Assembly: GCF_014205155.1 (NCBI RefSeq)
Contig: NZ_JACHMX010000001.1
Span: forward strand, 2,542,001 to 2,606,000
Source: Amycolatopsis umgeniensis
GTDB lineage: Bacteria; Actinomycetota; Actinomycetes; Mycobacteriales; Pseudonocardiaceae
Length of the DNA: 64,000 nucleotides
Direction: 5' to 3'
Positions 50,348-58,673 of the stretch are shown here, in pieces. The translations under genes were made by a program, and so were the position numbers. The notes under the pieces are model-generated. The model saw only the letters and a program-made list of their open reading frames with translations, had not been told where the DNA came from and ran no database searches. The stretch's first letter is position 1, and every line of letters starts with the position of its first letter.

Positions 50348-50797
50348 ATGGCTGCATATCGGACCGTGGTCGTGGGCACGGACGGCTCGGATTCCTCGTT
50401 CGCCGCGGTCGACCGGGCGGCGGGAGTCGCAGGCGACTCCGGAGCGACCCTGGTCATCGTGTGCGCCTACTACCCCGCCAACAAGGGCGACGTGGAGAAG
50501 GCGCAGGACGCCCTCGGTGACGAGGCGTACCAGGTCGTGGGTTCGGCCCCGGCCGAGGACACGCTGCTTTCGGCCCGGGACAGGGCCGCCAAAGCGGGCG
50601 CGAAGGCCATCGAGACCTCGGCCGTCGTCGGCGACCCCGTCGACGCGCTGCGCAAGGTCGTCTCCGACCGTTCCGCGGACCTGCTGGTGGTCGGCAACCG
50701 CGGGCTGAACACGCTCGCCGGCCGCATCCTGGGCTCCGTGCCGTCCGAAGTGGCCCGGAAGTCGGGTGTGGACGTGCTCATCGTCCACACCACCTAA
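50348..50797 (+). CDS. Universal stress protein, single UspA domain
   Basis: 149 residues from ATG 50348 with GGAGG upstream. UspA fold: TVVVGTDGSDSSFAAVDRAAG, DLLVVGNRGLNTLAGRILGSVPSEVARKSGVDVLIVHTT; the G-2x-G-9x-G-S loop marks the ATP-binding kind. Stress-linked, cytoplasmic. Its stop shares one base with the cyclase start, so the two are translated together. Confidence 0.92.
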   Translation: MAAYRTVVVGTDGSDSSFAAVDRAAGVAGDSGATLVIVCAYYPANKGDVEKAQDALGDEAYQVVGSAPAEDTLLSARDRAAKAGAKAIETSAVVGDPVDALRKVVSDRSADLLVVGNRGLNTLAGRILGSVPSEVARKSGVDVLIVHTT

Positions 50798-51945
50798 TGG
50801 CCGATACCGGCGAGCCCGCGCCCGACGCGCTTCAGCAGCGTCTCGAACGGATCCTGCTCGGCGGCAGACGCAAGTACACCCGGCTCGAAGTCGCCGAGAA
50901 GGCGGGCGTTCCCGAAGAGCGTTCTCGGCGACTTTGGCGTGCGCTGGGCTTCGCGACCGTCGACGACGACGAAGTCGTCTTCACCGACGCCGACATCGAA
51001 GCGATCCGCACCGCCGACCAGCTGATGAACTCGGGTCTGATCGACCCGAGCATCGAGCTGGCGGTGACGCGCGCGCTGGGCCAGCACCTTTCGCGGCTCG
51101 CGGAATGGCAGGTCCACATGCTGTGGTCGATGATCACCGAGAACAAGGACCTCGGCACCAGCGAACGCCAGATCGCGCGCCTCGTCGACAGGCTGCTGCC
51201 CGAACTGGAGAAGGTGCAGAACTTCGTCTGGCGGCGGCACCTCGCCGCGTACGCCGGACGCGCGTTCGCCTCCCCGGACGAAGACCTCGAAGCCAGGACA
51301 GAGGTCGTCGGCTTCGTCGACATGGTCGGCTACACCCGCCTGACCAGGCAGATCGGCGAAGACGAGCTGAGCGCCGTCCTCGACCGGTTCGAATCCGTCG
51401 CCACCGAAGTGGTCGCCGAGCACCGCGGCCGGATCGTGAAAATGATCGGTGACGAGGTGCTGTTCGTCGCCGATTCCGCCGTCGACGGCGCCGAGATCGC
51501 CCTCGCGCTGTCCGAACGCTCCGACGCCGACGAAACCCTGCCCGCCGTGCGCGCCGGGCTGGCCTCGGGCCGGATCCTCAGCCGGTTCGGCGACGTCTAC
51601 GGCTCGGTCGTCAACCTCGCCGCCCGCCTCACCTCGACCGCCCGGCCGGGCACCATCCTGGTGGACAAGGAACTCGCCACCGAACTCCTGGGGTTCCCGG
51701 AGTACGAGGTCCGCACGCGGCGGCCGGTGTCGGTGCGTGGCTACAACCGGCTGCGGCCCTCGTCCCTGCGGCGGGCGCAGGAGCAGCCTTCGGGCATGTT
51801 CGCGTCCTCGCAGCAGCTCGCCGCGGAGATGCTGGGGCTGGGCACTCCTGCTCCCGGTCCGGCACCTGTCCCGGACGAGATCGAGGACGCCACCGCGGAC
51901 ACGCTGCCGCCCCGGCCTCGCTCGAAGCGGCGCCGGCGGCGCTGA
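50797..51945 (+). CDS. Class III adenylate/guanylate cyclase, Rv1264-like
   Basis: 382 residues, ATG overlapping the Usp stop. N-terminal about 160 residues resemble the autoinhibitory regulatory domain of mycobacterial Rv1264 (KYTRLEVAEKAGVPEERSRRLWRALGF, FTDADIEAIRTADQLMNSGLI, LSRLAEWQVHMLWS). Cyclase domain at about 165-335: metal Asp in VGFVDMVGYTRL, second Asp in VKMIGDEVLFVA, DVYGSVVNLAARL with transition-state Asn and Arg. The Pro/Arg-rich tail is disordered. Should make cAMP; Rv1264 responds to acid pH, so pH control is possible. Followed by the repeat-rich spacer. Confidence 0.88.
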   Translation: MADTGEPAPDALQQRLERILLGGRRKYTRLEVAEKAGVPEERSRRLWRALGFATVDDDEVVFTDADIEAIRTADQLMNSGLIDPSIELAVTRALGQHLSRLAEWQVHMLWSMITENKDLGTSERQIARLVDRLLPELEKVQNFVWRRHLAAYAGRAFASPDEDLEARTEVVGFVDMVGYTRLTRQIGEDELSAVLDRFESVATEVVAEHRGRIVKMIGDEVLFVADSAVDGAEIALALSERSDADETLPAVRAGLASGRILSRFGDVYGSVVNLAARLTSTARPGTILVDKELATELLGFPEYEVRTRRPVSVRGYNRLRPSSLRRAQEQPSGMFASSQQLAAEMLGLGTPAPGPAPVPDEIEDATADTLPPRPRSKRRRRR

Positions 51946-51956
51946 GCTTTCCCTCG

Positions 51957-51986
51957 TCGCGGGAGCAAGGGACCTTTGCTATCGCC
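51957..51986. repeat. 30-bp direct repeat, copy 1
   Basis: Identical over 30 bases to 52279-52308 and in the same orientation; contains AAGGGACCTTTGCTATCGCC. The two copies frame the intergenic repeats, as a target-site or homologous pair could. Confidence 0.85.
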
Positions 51987-52006
51987 CTGCCGGGGCAAAG
52001 GCGTCA

Positions 52007-52077
52007 CTCGCGTGATCAGGCACGGAACTCACGTGACTGGAGGCCGCACTCGGATGTGCGGTGCCTGATCACGCGAG
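52007..52077. repeat. 16-bp inverted repeat with 39-base centre
   Basis: CTCGCGTGATCAGGCA (52007-52022) pairs perfectly with 52062-52077. The left arm can alternatively pair with TGATCACGCGAGTG at 52108-52121, so two competing structures are possible. Confidence 0.8.
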
Positions 52078-52216
52078 ATCCGTCCTCAATCACGCGAGAT
52101 CCGGGCTTGATCACGCGAGTGCGGTGTCATGCCACCCCGGTCACCATCTCGCCCGAAGCAGCCATGTCGCCCTACCCCACTAGAGGGATTCGGCTCAGCA
52201 TCGGTTCCCAGCCACG

Positions 52217-52261
52217 ACCGTGTGGATTTCGGGACATCTGACGTCCCAAAATCCACACGGT
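52217..52261. terminator. 19-bp hairpin, modular family with new distal stem
   Basis: Arms 52217-52235 and 52243-52261, one G-T pair, loop ATCTGAC. The loop-proximal part GGGAC-loop-GTCCC matches the hairpin at 14651-14709 while the distal stem (CCGTGTGGATTT) is different. Confidence 0.82.
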
Positions 52262-52278
52262 CAAGTCACCAGAGCTCA

Positions 52279-52308
52279 TCGCGGGAGCAAGGGACCTTTG
52301 CTATCGCC
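52279..52308. repeat. 30-bp direct repeat, copy 2
   Basis: Second copy of the repeat at 51957-51986, ending ten bases before the proA stop. Perfect identity over 30 bases across a spacer with no coding constraint suggests a recent event. Confidence 0.85.
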
Positions 52309-52317
52309 GCGGACGGC

Positions 52318-53550
52318 TCAGGCGGGCAGCACGGCGTATTGCCGCACGTAGAGGTCGGTGTAGGTGACCGGGCCGCGCGGGCCCGGGACCTTGTCCAGGT
52401 TGATGCCGGTCTCGGGGACGGCGAGGAGTTTGAAGCCGTCCAGCAGACGGGTGGGTGCGTTCCAGAAGACGCCGGTGCCGGTGTACGCGTCGAAGAACGC
52501 GTCGGCGGCTTCGCTGCTTTCGGTGGCGATGCCGGCGGCCAGGCCCGAGGTCTGCTCGTTGGCGATCTCCGCCGCTTCGGGCAGGCTCGCGACCTTCGCG
52601 ACGGTGACGGTCGCTTCGCGGTCGGAGTCGAGCGCCCATTCGTAGCCGATGGCGTGCTCGTGCGGAGCGAGCGACGGCGTGACGCCGCGTTCGGCCAGCG
52701 CGCCGGAGATACCGGGCCAGACGCGGTCGTGGGCGGCCTCGTGGATCAGCAGCAGGTTCAGCCGGTTGCAGACGCCGAGCCTGTCGAGACTGTTGAAGAC
52801 CAGCTCGCGCACCTTGTCGGTGTCGGCCGCTTCGTCGATGTACAGCACGCCGCCGCCGTCGGCGTGGGCGAGCGTACGGACGCCGTGGACGGCCGCCTCG
52901 GTCGCCAGCGCCCGGGTGCTGTCACCGCTGCCGCGCAGGATGACCAGCGGCACGAGCGCGGGGAAACGCACCAGCGCGGAAGCCGCTTCGCGCTCGGCGC
53001 GCGGCACCAGCTGGATGACGTCCGGGTCGATACCCGCCTCGGCGAGCGCGGGGGCGATGACGGCCTCCCGCAGGCGCTGGGCCGAGCCGAGCGCGGCGGA
53101 GCCCGTGCGGAGCACGCCACCGTTGCGCGACTTCACCAGCTGCGAGGCGACGTCGACCGTGACGTTCGGACGCGCCTCGTAGTTCGCGCCGATCACGCCG
53201 ACCGGGCGGCGGCGTTCCACCAGCCGCAGCCCGCCGTCCAAAGTGGACACCTCGACGGACCGCTCCTGGTGCGGCGCACCGGCCAGGAGGCGGAGCTGCT
53301 CGGCCATGCCGGTCAGCCGCTCGGGGGTGATGGTGAGCCTGTCGAGCAGGCCCGCGCTCATGCCGTCCTCGCGCGCTTTGGCGATGTCGGCCTGGTTCGC
53401 CTCGAGCACCGCCTCGGCGTGCTCGACCAGCTTGCCCGCCATGGCGTTCAGCGCGGCGTCGATCGCCTCCGGGGAGGCGGCGGCCAGCGACGGCGCGGCT
53501 CGTTTCGCCGATCGAGCGCATTCCTCGACGGCCTTGGCGACCTCGTCCAT
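52318..53550 (-). CDS. proA: Glutamate-5-semialdehyde dehydrogenase
   Basis: 410 residues from ATG 53550 with AAGGAG six bases upstream; the ATG at 53580 lacks a site. Aldehyde dehydrogenase fold with RRPVGVIGANYEARPNVTVDVASQ, RTGSAALGSA, the catalytic Cys in LGVCNRLNLLLIHE, EWALDSDREATVTVAKVA and the C-terminal GPVTYTDLYVRQY of ProA. It reduces gamma-glutamyl phosphate to the semialdehyde in proline synthesis. The active-site stretch differs from the common CNALETLLVH version, so this copy is somewhat divergent. proB is not adjacent. Confidence 0.9.
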   Translation of the reverse strand: MDEVAKAVEECARSAKRAAPSLAAASPEAIDAALNAMAGKLVEHAEAVLEANQADIAKAREDGMSAGLLDRLTITPERLTGMAEQLRLLAGAPHQERSVEVSTLDGGLRLVERRRPVGVIGANYEARPNVTVDVASQLVKSRNGGVLRTGSAALGSAQRLREAVIAPALAEAGIDPDVIQLVPRAEREAASALVRFPALVPLVILRGSGDSTRALATEAAVHGVRTLAHADGGGVLYIDEAADTDKVRELVFNSLDRLGVCNRLNLLLIHEAAHDRVWPGISGALAERGVTPSLAPHEHAIGYEWALDSDREATVTVAKVASLPEAAEIANEQTSGLAAGIATESSEAADAFFDAYTGTGVFWNAPTRLLDGFKLLAVPETGINLDKVPGPRGPVTYTDLYVRQYAVLPA

Positions 53551-53601
53551 CTCCGACTCCTTCCGCGCGGAACGAGCCATCAGTCTGCCGTACCGCCCCG
53601 G

Positions 53602-54315
53602 TCAGGCGACGGTCGGCTCCAGCAGCCACAACCCGCCCGCGAAGAGACAGCTCACCGTCAGCACGGCCATCACCAGCACCCACAGCACCGCGGGCATCCC
53701 GGTGAGCCTGCCGAGCTGATCGGCGTCGGAATCCCGCGCCGACCCCCGGCGCCGCTTGATCTGCAGCTCGATCACCGGCCGGACGCCGCCGAACAGCAGG
53801 AACCAGGTCAGCAGGTAGACGAAGATCGCCTGGAACCACGACGGCGCCACCAGCGCGACCAGGCCGAGCACCACCGAGCTGGTGACCACGGCGAACACGC
53901 CGTAGGTGTTGCGCACCATCACCAGGACGCCCAGCAGCATCAGCGCCATCACGATCAGCACGACGGTGATCAGATCCGACGAGAGCAGCCCGGCGAACAC
54001 CAGTCCGAGCACCGCGGCCGCCGGGTACCCGGCGAGCGCGGTGAACGCCATACCCGGCCCCTCCGGTTTGCCACGGGACACGGTGACGCCGGAGGTGTCC
54101 GAATGCAGTTTGATGCCCTGTAGCCGACGGCCGACCAGGATCGCCGCGAGCGCGTGGCCTGCCTCATGGACGAGCGTGATCAGGTTGCGGGCGATCCGCC
54201 AAGGCCTGCCCGAAAGCACCACGAGCAGCGCGAGACCACCGGTGACCAGGGTGATCGTGCCGGGCGGGGTGGACTGGGCGATGTCGGAAACCGTTTCGGC
54301 GGGAGACGAGCTCAC
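53602..54315 (-). CDS. M50-type membrane metallopeptidase
   Basis: 237 residues, GTG 54315. Membrane helix one carries the zinc motif LVHEAGHALAAIL (H50, E51, H54); further helices AFTALAGYPAAAVLGLVFAGLL (the second ligand region of the short M50B type), LITVVLIVMALMLLGVLVMV, VVLGLVALVAPSWFQ, FVYLLTWFLLFGGVRP. This short form, without PDZ domain, is typical of actinobacterial 'M50 family metallopeptidase' proteins of unknown substrate. A helix near the end (WVLVMAVLTVSCLFAGGLWLL) closes the protein. Confidence 0.85.
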   Translation of the reverse strand: MSSSPAETVSDIAQSTPPGTITLVTGGLALLVVLSGRPWRIARNLITLVHEAGHALAAILVGRRLQGIKLHSDTSGVTVSRGKPEGPGMAFTALAGYPAAAVLGLVFAGLLSSDLITVVLIVMALMLLGVLVMVRNTYGVFAVVTSSVVLGLVALVAPSWFQAIFVYLLTWFLLFGGVRPVIELQIKRRRGSARDSDADQLGRLTGMPAVLWVLVMAVLTVSCLFAGGLWLLEPTVA

Positions 54316-54350
54316 CTCACCAGCTCACCACAAGCGGGATACGTCCCGTG

Positions 54351-55292
54351 TCAGGCGGTCATGGAACCCCCGATCTCACGCGTGCGAAACTCCCGGTCGT
54401 TGCGCAGGGCGAAGGCCACCCAGCTGCGGAACGGCCGCCACACCGCGGACAGCTCCTCCAACTCCTCGGGTGGCGCCAGCGGCAGGTCGTACGCGGCCCG
54501 CATGGCCTCCTGTAATCGAGGTTCGTCCGCGGGGAAGACGTCCGGATGCCCGGCGCCCCGGATCAGGATCAGCTGCGCCGAGAACGGGCCGATCCCCGGC
54601 AACCGCTGCAGCCAGCGCAACGCGTCCGGGACCGGCATGGCGCGCAGATACGCGGCGTCGAGCAGACCGTCCTTGGCCGCGTTGGCCACGGCACGCAACC
54701 GTTCGGCCTTCATCTCCGGCAGGCCCTGCCCGACCTCCTGCCCGGCCACGACATCCGGCGCGGGGAACGACATGAGGATCTTCCCGCCGACGTCCACCGG
54801 CCTGCCGAACTCCTCGGCGAGCCGTCGTTTCACTGTGGCGGCCTGCGACGTCCGCGTCCGATGACTCAGGATCGCCCAGCAGGCCGCCTCGTACGGTGAG
54901 TGGAACAGGACGGGCCGCAGCCCGGGGAACGTCTGCTGGAGACGGCGCACCACCGGATCCGCGGTGCCGATCTTCGCGAAACCGACGCCGTCGACGTCCA
55001 CCGAAAGGATCCGCCGGACCTGGGCGCCGACCTCGACGGCGAGGCCTTCTTCGGCGAAGACCTCCACCTCGATCGAGCCGGGCGATCTCTGTCTGACGGC
55101 CGCACCGACGTGCTCCCAGCCCGCTTCGGCGGGAAACGCGAAGCGCAGGGTGCCGGGTTCGGCGGCCGCGTCCGTGCGGCACGCGGGCCGGAAATCGGTC
55201 AGGAACCGGATGGACTTGTCGAGGTCGAACGGGCCACGCACCGGGATGCGAAGCGTGGTCGTGGCGGTGTGCTGCAGGATCGAGCCGGTCAT
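54351..55292 (-). CDS. DNA-3-methyladenine glycosylase, AlkA type
   Basis: 313 residues from ATG 55292 with AAGGAG seven bases upstream. N-terminal AlkA-type beta domain, then the HhH-GPD core: PYEAACWAILSHRTRTSQAATVKRRLAEEFG, hairpin LPGIGPFSAQLILIRGAG with the catalytic Asp in DVFPADEPRL. It removes alkylated purines from DNA. No Ada domain. Convergence with nothing near; monocistronic, upstream of the methyltransferase on the other strand. Confidence 0.88.
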   Translation of the reverse strand: MTGSILQHTATTTLRIPVRGPFDLDKSIRFLTDFRPACRTDAAAEPGTLRFAFPAEAGWEHVGAAVRQRSPGSIEVEVFAEEGLAVEVGAQVRRILSVDVDGVGFAKIGTADPVVRRLQQTFPGLRPVLFHSPYEAACWAILSHRTRTSQAATVKRRLAEEFGRPVDVGGKILMSFPAPDVVAGQEVGQGLPEMKAERLRAVANAAKDGLLDAAYLRAMPVPDALRWLQRLPGIGPFSAQLILIRGAGHPDVFPADEPRLQEAMRAAYDLPLAPPEELEELSAVWRPFRSWVAFALRNDREFRTREIGGSMTA

Positions 55293-55433
55293 TTCCGGGC
55301 TCCTTCGGCTGGGGAACGGCGACTCCCAGGACGTTAGAGACGGCCACCGACAGTTTCGGGTCACGGCGGCGGGAATGTCGCGAACGGGCCGGTCATGGCA
55401 GATTCTCGGATGACCACCGTGAAGGGAGCAGCC

Positions 55434-56204
55434 ATGCCGGACCATCGCGAACGTCTCGAAAGCCTGCTGCGGCCAGGCACCGAATCCGCCGGGGCGAAGG
55501 GAGGTTTCCTCGATCTGCTGGGCGAAATCCCACAGGCGGGGCCGCCGACAGGGCTCGCGCAGCGACTGATGCGCACCTCCGCCGTGCCGATGATCTACGA
55601 GCGCTACTGGCGTCCGACGCTGGGCAGGGTCGCGAAAGGACTGAACGGCCCGAGCATGGCGGACGAGGTCCGCATCGCGGTCGAGGCGCTCGGCCTGCGC
55701 CCGGGCCAGGTCTCGCTGGACGTCGCGTGCGGTACCGGCAGGTTCACCCGCGCGTTCGGCGAAGCGGTCGGCCCGGAGGGGCTGTCGATCGGGCTCGACG
55801 GCTCGGTCACCATGCTGGAGAAGGCACTAGCCGAGCCGAACCCGGCTTCGGTGGCCTATCTGCGCGCGGACGCCGTCGATCTGCCGCTCGACGATTCCAC
55901 TGTGGACGCCGTCTGCTGCTTCGCCGCCCTTCACATGTTCGCCGACCCGGACGCGGCGCTCGACGCGTTCGCCCGGGTGCTGAAACCGGGCGGCTCGCTG
56001 GTGATGCTGACCAGCGCCCGGCACGACGACCAGCCGATGCGGCTGGCGGACACCTTCCTCGGCAGGCTGAGCGGACAGCGGATGTTCGACCGCGGCGAGA
56101 TCAGGTCGAAACTCTTCCGGCGCGGTTTCGAGCACGTGGAGGAGCGGTACTCGGGCGTCACGCAGATCGTCACGGGCGAGCTACCGGTTAACATCCGGAA
56201 ATGA
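55434..56204 (+). CDS. Class I SAM-dependent methyltransferase
   Basis: 256 residues from ATG 55434 with GGGAG five bases upstream (ATG 55395 and 55410 are alternatives). SAM core: motif I LDVACGTGRFTRAFG, motif II GLDGSVTMLEKAL, motif IV DSTVDAVCCFAALHMFADPDAALDAFARVLKPGGSLVML. The N-terminal 60 residues (LMRTSAVPMIYERYWRP) are typical of the mycobacterial group with a YERYWRP box near the start. The stop overlaps the following hydrolase start (ATGA). Substrate unknown. Confidence 0.87.
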   Translation: MPDHRERLESLLRPGTESAGAKGGFLDLLGEIPQAGPPTGLAQRLMRTSAVPMIYERYWRPTLGRVAKGLNGPSMADEVRIAVEALGLRPGQVSLDVACGTGRFTRAFGEAVGPEGLSIGLDGSVTMLEKALAEPNPASVAYLRADAVDLPLDDSTVDAVCCFAALHMFADPDAALDAFARVLKPGGSLVMLTSARHDDQPMRLADTFLGRLSGQRMFDRGEIRSKLFRRGFEHVEERYSGVTQIVTGELPVNIRK

Positions 56205-57529
56205 TCCGCTCTGAGCACGCTTCGCCGACTCCCCCCGACGACAGCTACCTCCGTTCGCTGGTCGAGGCGACCGCGGACGCCGTCGCCGCGGCCGAACCCC
56301 TCGGCTCTCCGCACGACGGCGCGGATTCCGCCACGCGGAACGCCGTCAGTGCCGAGATCGGCGCGCTGACGGCGGAACTGGTGGAACTGAGCCAAGACCT
56401 GCACGCCCATCCCGAAGAGGGTTTCGCCGAGCACCGCTCGGTGCGCGCGCTCGGAGACCTGCTGCGGCGGCACGGCCACGACGTGACGATCGGCGCGGGC
56501 GGGCTGGACACCGCCTTGGTCGCGAGCACCCCCGGCAGCGGCCCGCATATCGCCGTCCTCTCCGAGTACGACGCCCTTCCCGGGCTCGGCCACGGCTGCG
56601 GGCACAACGTCATCTGCACCGCGGGCGCGGGCGGTTTCCTCGGCGCGGCGGCGGTCGCCGAACGGCTGGGCGGGCGGGTGTCACTGATCGGCACGCCGGC
56701 GGAGGAAGGCGGCGGTGGCAAGGAAACCCTGGCCCGCGCGGGCGTTTTCGACGACGTCGACGCGGTCGTCATGCTGCATCCCTTCAGCCATGACATCGCC
56801 ATGCACCCGTTCCTCGGCAGGCGGCAGCTGGAAATGGTGTTCCACGGCGTCGGGGCGCACGCTTCGGCTCAGCCGTTCATGGGACGCAACGCGCTCGACG
56901 CCGCCGTCGCCGCGTACCAGGGTGTCGCGGCGCTTCGGCAGCATCTTCCCTCCAGCGACCGCGTCCACGGCGTCTTCACCGACGGGGGCGCGCGGCCGAA
57001 CGTCGTTCCCGAACGCGCGGCGCTGCTGTTCTACCTCCGCTCCGCGCAACCGGACACGCTGCGCGACCTCGCCGAGCGGGTTTCGGCGATCGCGCGTGGC
57101 GCGGCGGAGATGACCGGCTGCGGAGTCGAACTGCAATGGGACTCCCAGCCCGCGTACCTGCCGATCCGGTTCAACACCACGCTCGCCGGACGTTGGTCCG
57201 TGCATCAGGTCGACGCCGGCCGCAAACCGCTTCCGCCGGGGATCGTGCCCGAATTCCTCACCGGCTCGACCGATCTCGGCAATCTCTCCTACCGGATGCC
57301 GGCGATCCACCCGATGATCGCCATCGCCGGACCGACGACAGCCTTGCACACCAAGGAGTTCGCGGCCGCCGCCGGTTCGCCGGACGGCGATCGCGCTGTC
57401 GTCGACGGCGCGATGGGGCTGGCGCTGACAGCCGTCGATTACCTGGCCGACGCGGAACTGCGCGCCGCGGTGCACGAGGAGTTCGAGGCCTCGGGTGGCG
57501 CGCTGGACGTACCCATGTTCTTCGACTGA
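56201..57529 (+). CDS. M20-family amidohydrolase (AbgB-like)
   Basis: 442 residues. Metal site SEYDALPGLGHGCGHN, then GTPAEEGGGGK and VMLHPFSHDIAMHPFLGRRQLEMVFHG, with the lid-domain HGVGAHASAQPFMGRNALDAAVAA and C-terminal GSTDLGNLSYRMPAIHPMIAI. That is the M20 subgroup of amidohydrolases such as AbgB/p-aminobenzoyl-glutamate hydrolases. It cleaves an N-acyl amino acid or dipeptide in the cytoplasm. Operon with the methyltransferase upstream. Confidence 0.9.
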   Translation: MIRSEHASPTPPDDSYLRSLVEATADAVAAAEPLGSPHDGADSATRNAVSAEIGALTAELVELSQDLHAHPEEGFAEHRSVRALGDLLRRHGHDVTIGAGGLDTALVASTPGSGPHIAVLSEYDALPGLGHGCGHNVICTAGAGGFLGAAAVAERLGGRVSLIGTPAEEGGGGKETLARAGVFDDVDAVVMLHPFSHDIAMHPFLGRRQLEMVFHGVGAHASAQPFMGRNALDAAVAAYQGVAALRQHLPSSDRVHGVFTDGGARPNVVPERAALLFYLRSAQPDTLRDLAERVSAIARGAAEMTGCGVELQWDSQPAYLPIRFNTTLAGRWSVHQVDAGRKPLPPGIVPEFLTGSTDLGNLSYRMPAIHPMIAIAGPTTALHTKEFAAAAGSPDGDRAVVDGAMGLALTAVDYLADAELRAAVHEEFEASGGALDVPMFFD

Positions 57530-57620
57530 AAGAACGCTGAGAATTCTCAGCTGATTCTTCTCAGCAAAGCCAAGGGGTTTTCCACAGGCAGCTCACAAGT
57601 ACGGGCGCGAATCTTGTTCC

Positions 57621-58586
57621 ATGACCGAGAACGAGAGTCGGCCCGGCCCCGCCTCCACCGGTGGGCACCAGCCGCCGCACCAGCAGCAGTACCCCGGCTA
57701 CACCCCTTGGCAGGCCGCGCCGAATCCGCTCTTCACGCCGCAGCAGGTCCAGACACCGGCTCCCGCGCCGCGCAAGAAGGGCGGCCGAGTCGCCATCCTC
57801 GTCAGCGCGACGGCGCTCGCCGCCGCACTGGTCGGCGGGGTCGGCGGAGCGGCGCTCGTCGGTTTCGACTCCGCGTCTTCGGCGTCGGGCACGGGTTCGT
57901 CCTCGGTCGCCACCGGGCAACCGGTCGGGAACACCACCTCGGGTGACGTCAGCGCGGTCGCCGCGAAGGTGACGCCGAGCGTCGTCCAGGTGAACGTGAC
58001 GACCGCGCAGGGTGAGGCCGTCGGCTCCGGTGTCATCCTGACGGCGGACGGGCGCATCCTCACCAACGCCCACGTGGTCGCCGACGCCCAAGGCGACGTG
58101 ACAGTCACGCTTTCGAACGGCAAGCAGTACAACGCGAGCGTGGTCGGCGCGGACACGAAGGCCGACATCGCCGTCCTGCAAGCGAAGGACGCGAGCGGGC
58201 TGACACCCGCTTCGCTCGGCGACTCGAGCAAACTCGTCGCCGGCCAGCAGGTCGTGGCGATCGGCTCGCCCGGCGGGCTGCAGAACACCGTGACCACGGG
58301 GATCGTGAGCGCGCTCAACCGCAAGCTCGACGAACTGAGCAGCGGCCAGGACCGGCGATCGCCCTACAGCCGGACCACGAACGAAAGCGGGCCGAGTTAC
58401 ACCGCGATCCAGACCGACGCCCCGATCAACCAGGGCAACTCGGGCGGGGCGCTGGTGGACGCGCAGGGGAACGTCATCGGCATCAACTCGGCGCTGTACA
58501 ACCCGTCTTCGACCGGCAGCATCGGCATCGGTTTCGCGATTCCCATCAACGACGCGAAGAAGATCGTCGAACAGATCGTCGGCTGA
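57621..58586 (+). CDS. Membrane-anchored HtrA-like S1C serine protease without PDZ
   Basis: 321 residues. Pro/Gln-rich cytoplasmic N-terminus, a single membrane helix at about 56-80, a Ser/Thr linker and a trypsin-fold domain with catalytic His151 (LTNAHVVADA), Asp182 (TKADIAVLQA) and Ser274 (NQGNSGGALVD). The protein ends right after the protease domain (IGFAIPINDAKKIVEQIVG), whereas HtrA/DegP relatives carry one or two PDZ domains. The active site faces outside. Missing PDZ means substrate selection or regulation must differ. Confidence 0.9.
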   Translation: MTENESRPGPASTGGHQPPHQQQYPGYTPWQAAPNPLFTPQQVQTPAPAPRKKGGRVAILVSATALAAALVGGVGGAALVGFDSASSASGTGSSSVATGQPVGNTTSGDVSAVAAKVTPSVVQVNVTTAQGEAVGSGVILTADGRILTNAHVVADAQGDVTVTLSNGKQYNASVVGADTKADIAVLQAKDASGLTPASLGDSSKLVAGQQVVAIGSPGGLQNTVTTGIVSALNRKLDELSSGQDRRSPYSRTTNESGPSYTAIQTDAPINQGNSGGALVDAQGNVIGINSALYNPSSTGSIGIGFAIPINDAKKIVEQIVG

Positions 58587-58632
58587 CCCGGCCGTCTGGA
58601 CCGCTGTCAGGGGGCGGCCCAGCAGGCGATGA

Positions 58633-58669
58633 CCGTGAGGGCCTCCTTCGGCGAAGGAGGCCCTCACGG
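58633..58669. terminator. 18-bp hairpin between convergent genes
   Basis: Arms 58633-58650 and 58652-58669 form a perfect stem; the middle bases TCGGCGA act as loop. The stem CCGTGAGGGCCTCCTTC contains the palindrome GAGGGCCTC-like core. A short T-rich stretch (ATTTTC) follows on the plus strand. Confidence 0.85.
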
Positions 58670-58673
58670 ATTT

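Larger units (their letters stand above)
51946..52317. other. Repeat-rich 372-bp intergenic region
   Basis: No gene supported between the convergent cyclase and proA genes. It holds a 30-bp direct repeat at both ends, a 16-bp inverted repeat (52007-52022 with 52062-52077), three related TCACGCGAG units between 52069 and 52120, and a 19-bp hairpin (52217-52261). The short open frame at 52056-52241 is made largely of these repeats and is rejected. Confidence 0.8.

Noticed and set aside
52069..52120. Possible CRISPR-like short repeats (TCACGCGAG units)
   Set aside because: Only three imperfect units with uneven short spacers and no cas genes; better described as part of the intergenic repeat mosaic.
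52056..52241. 61-codon frame in the repeat-rich spacer
   Set aside because: Its codons are made of the TCACGCGAG-type repeats (repeating ITRDP units); no ribosome site.
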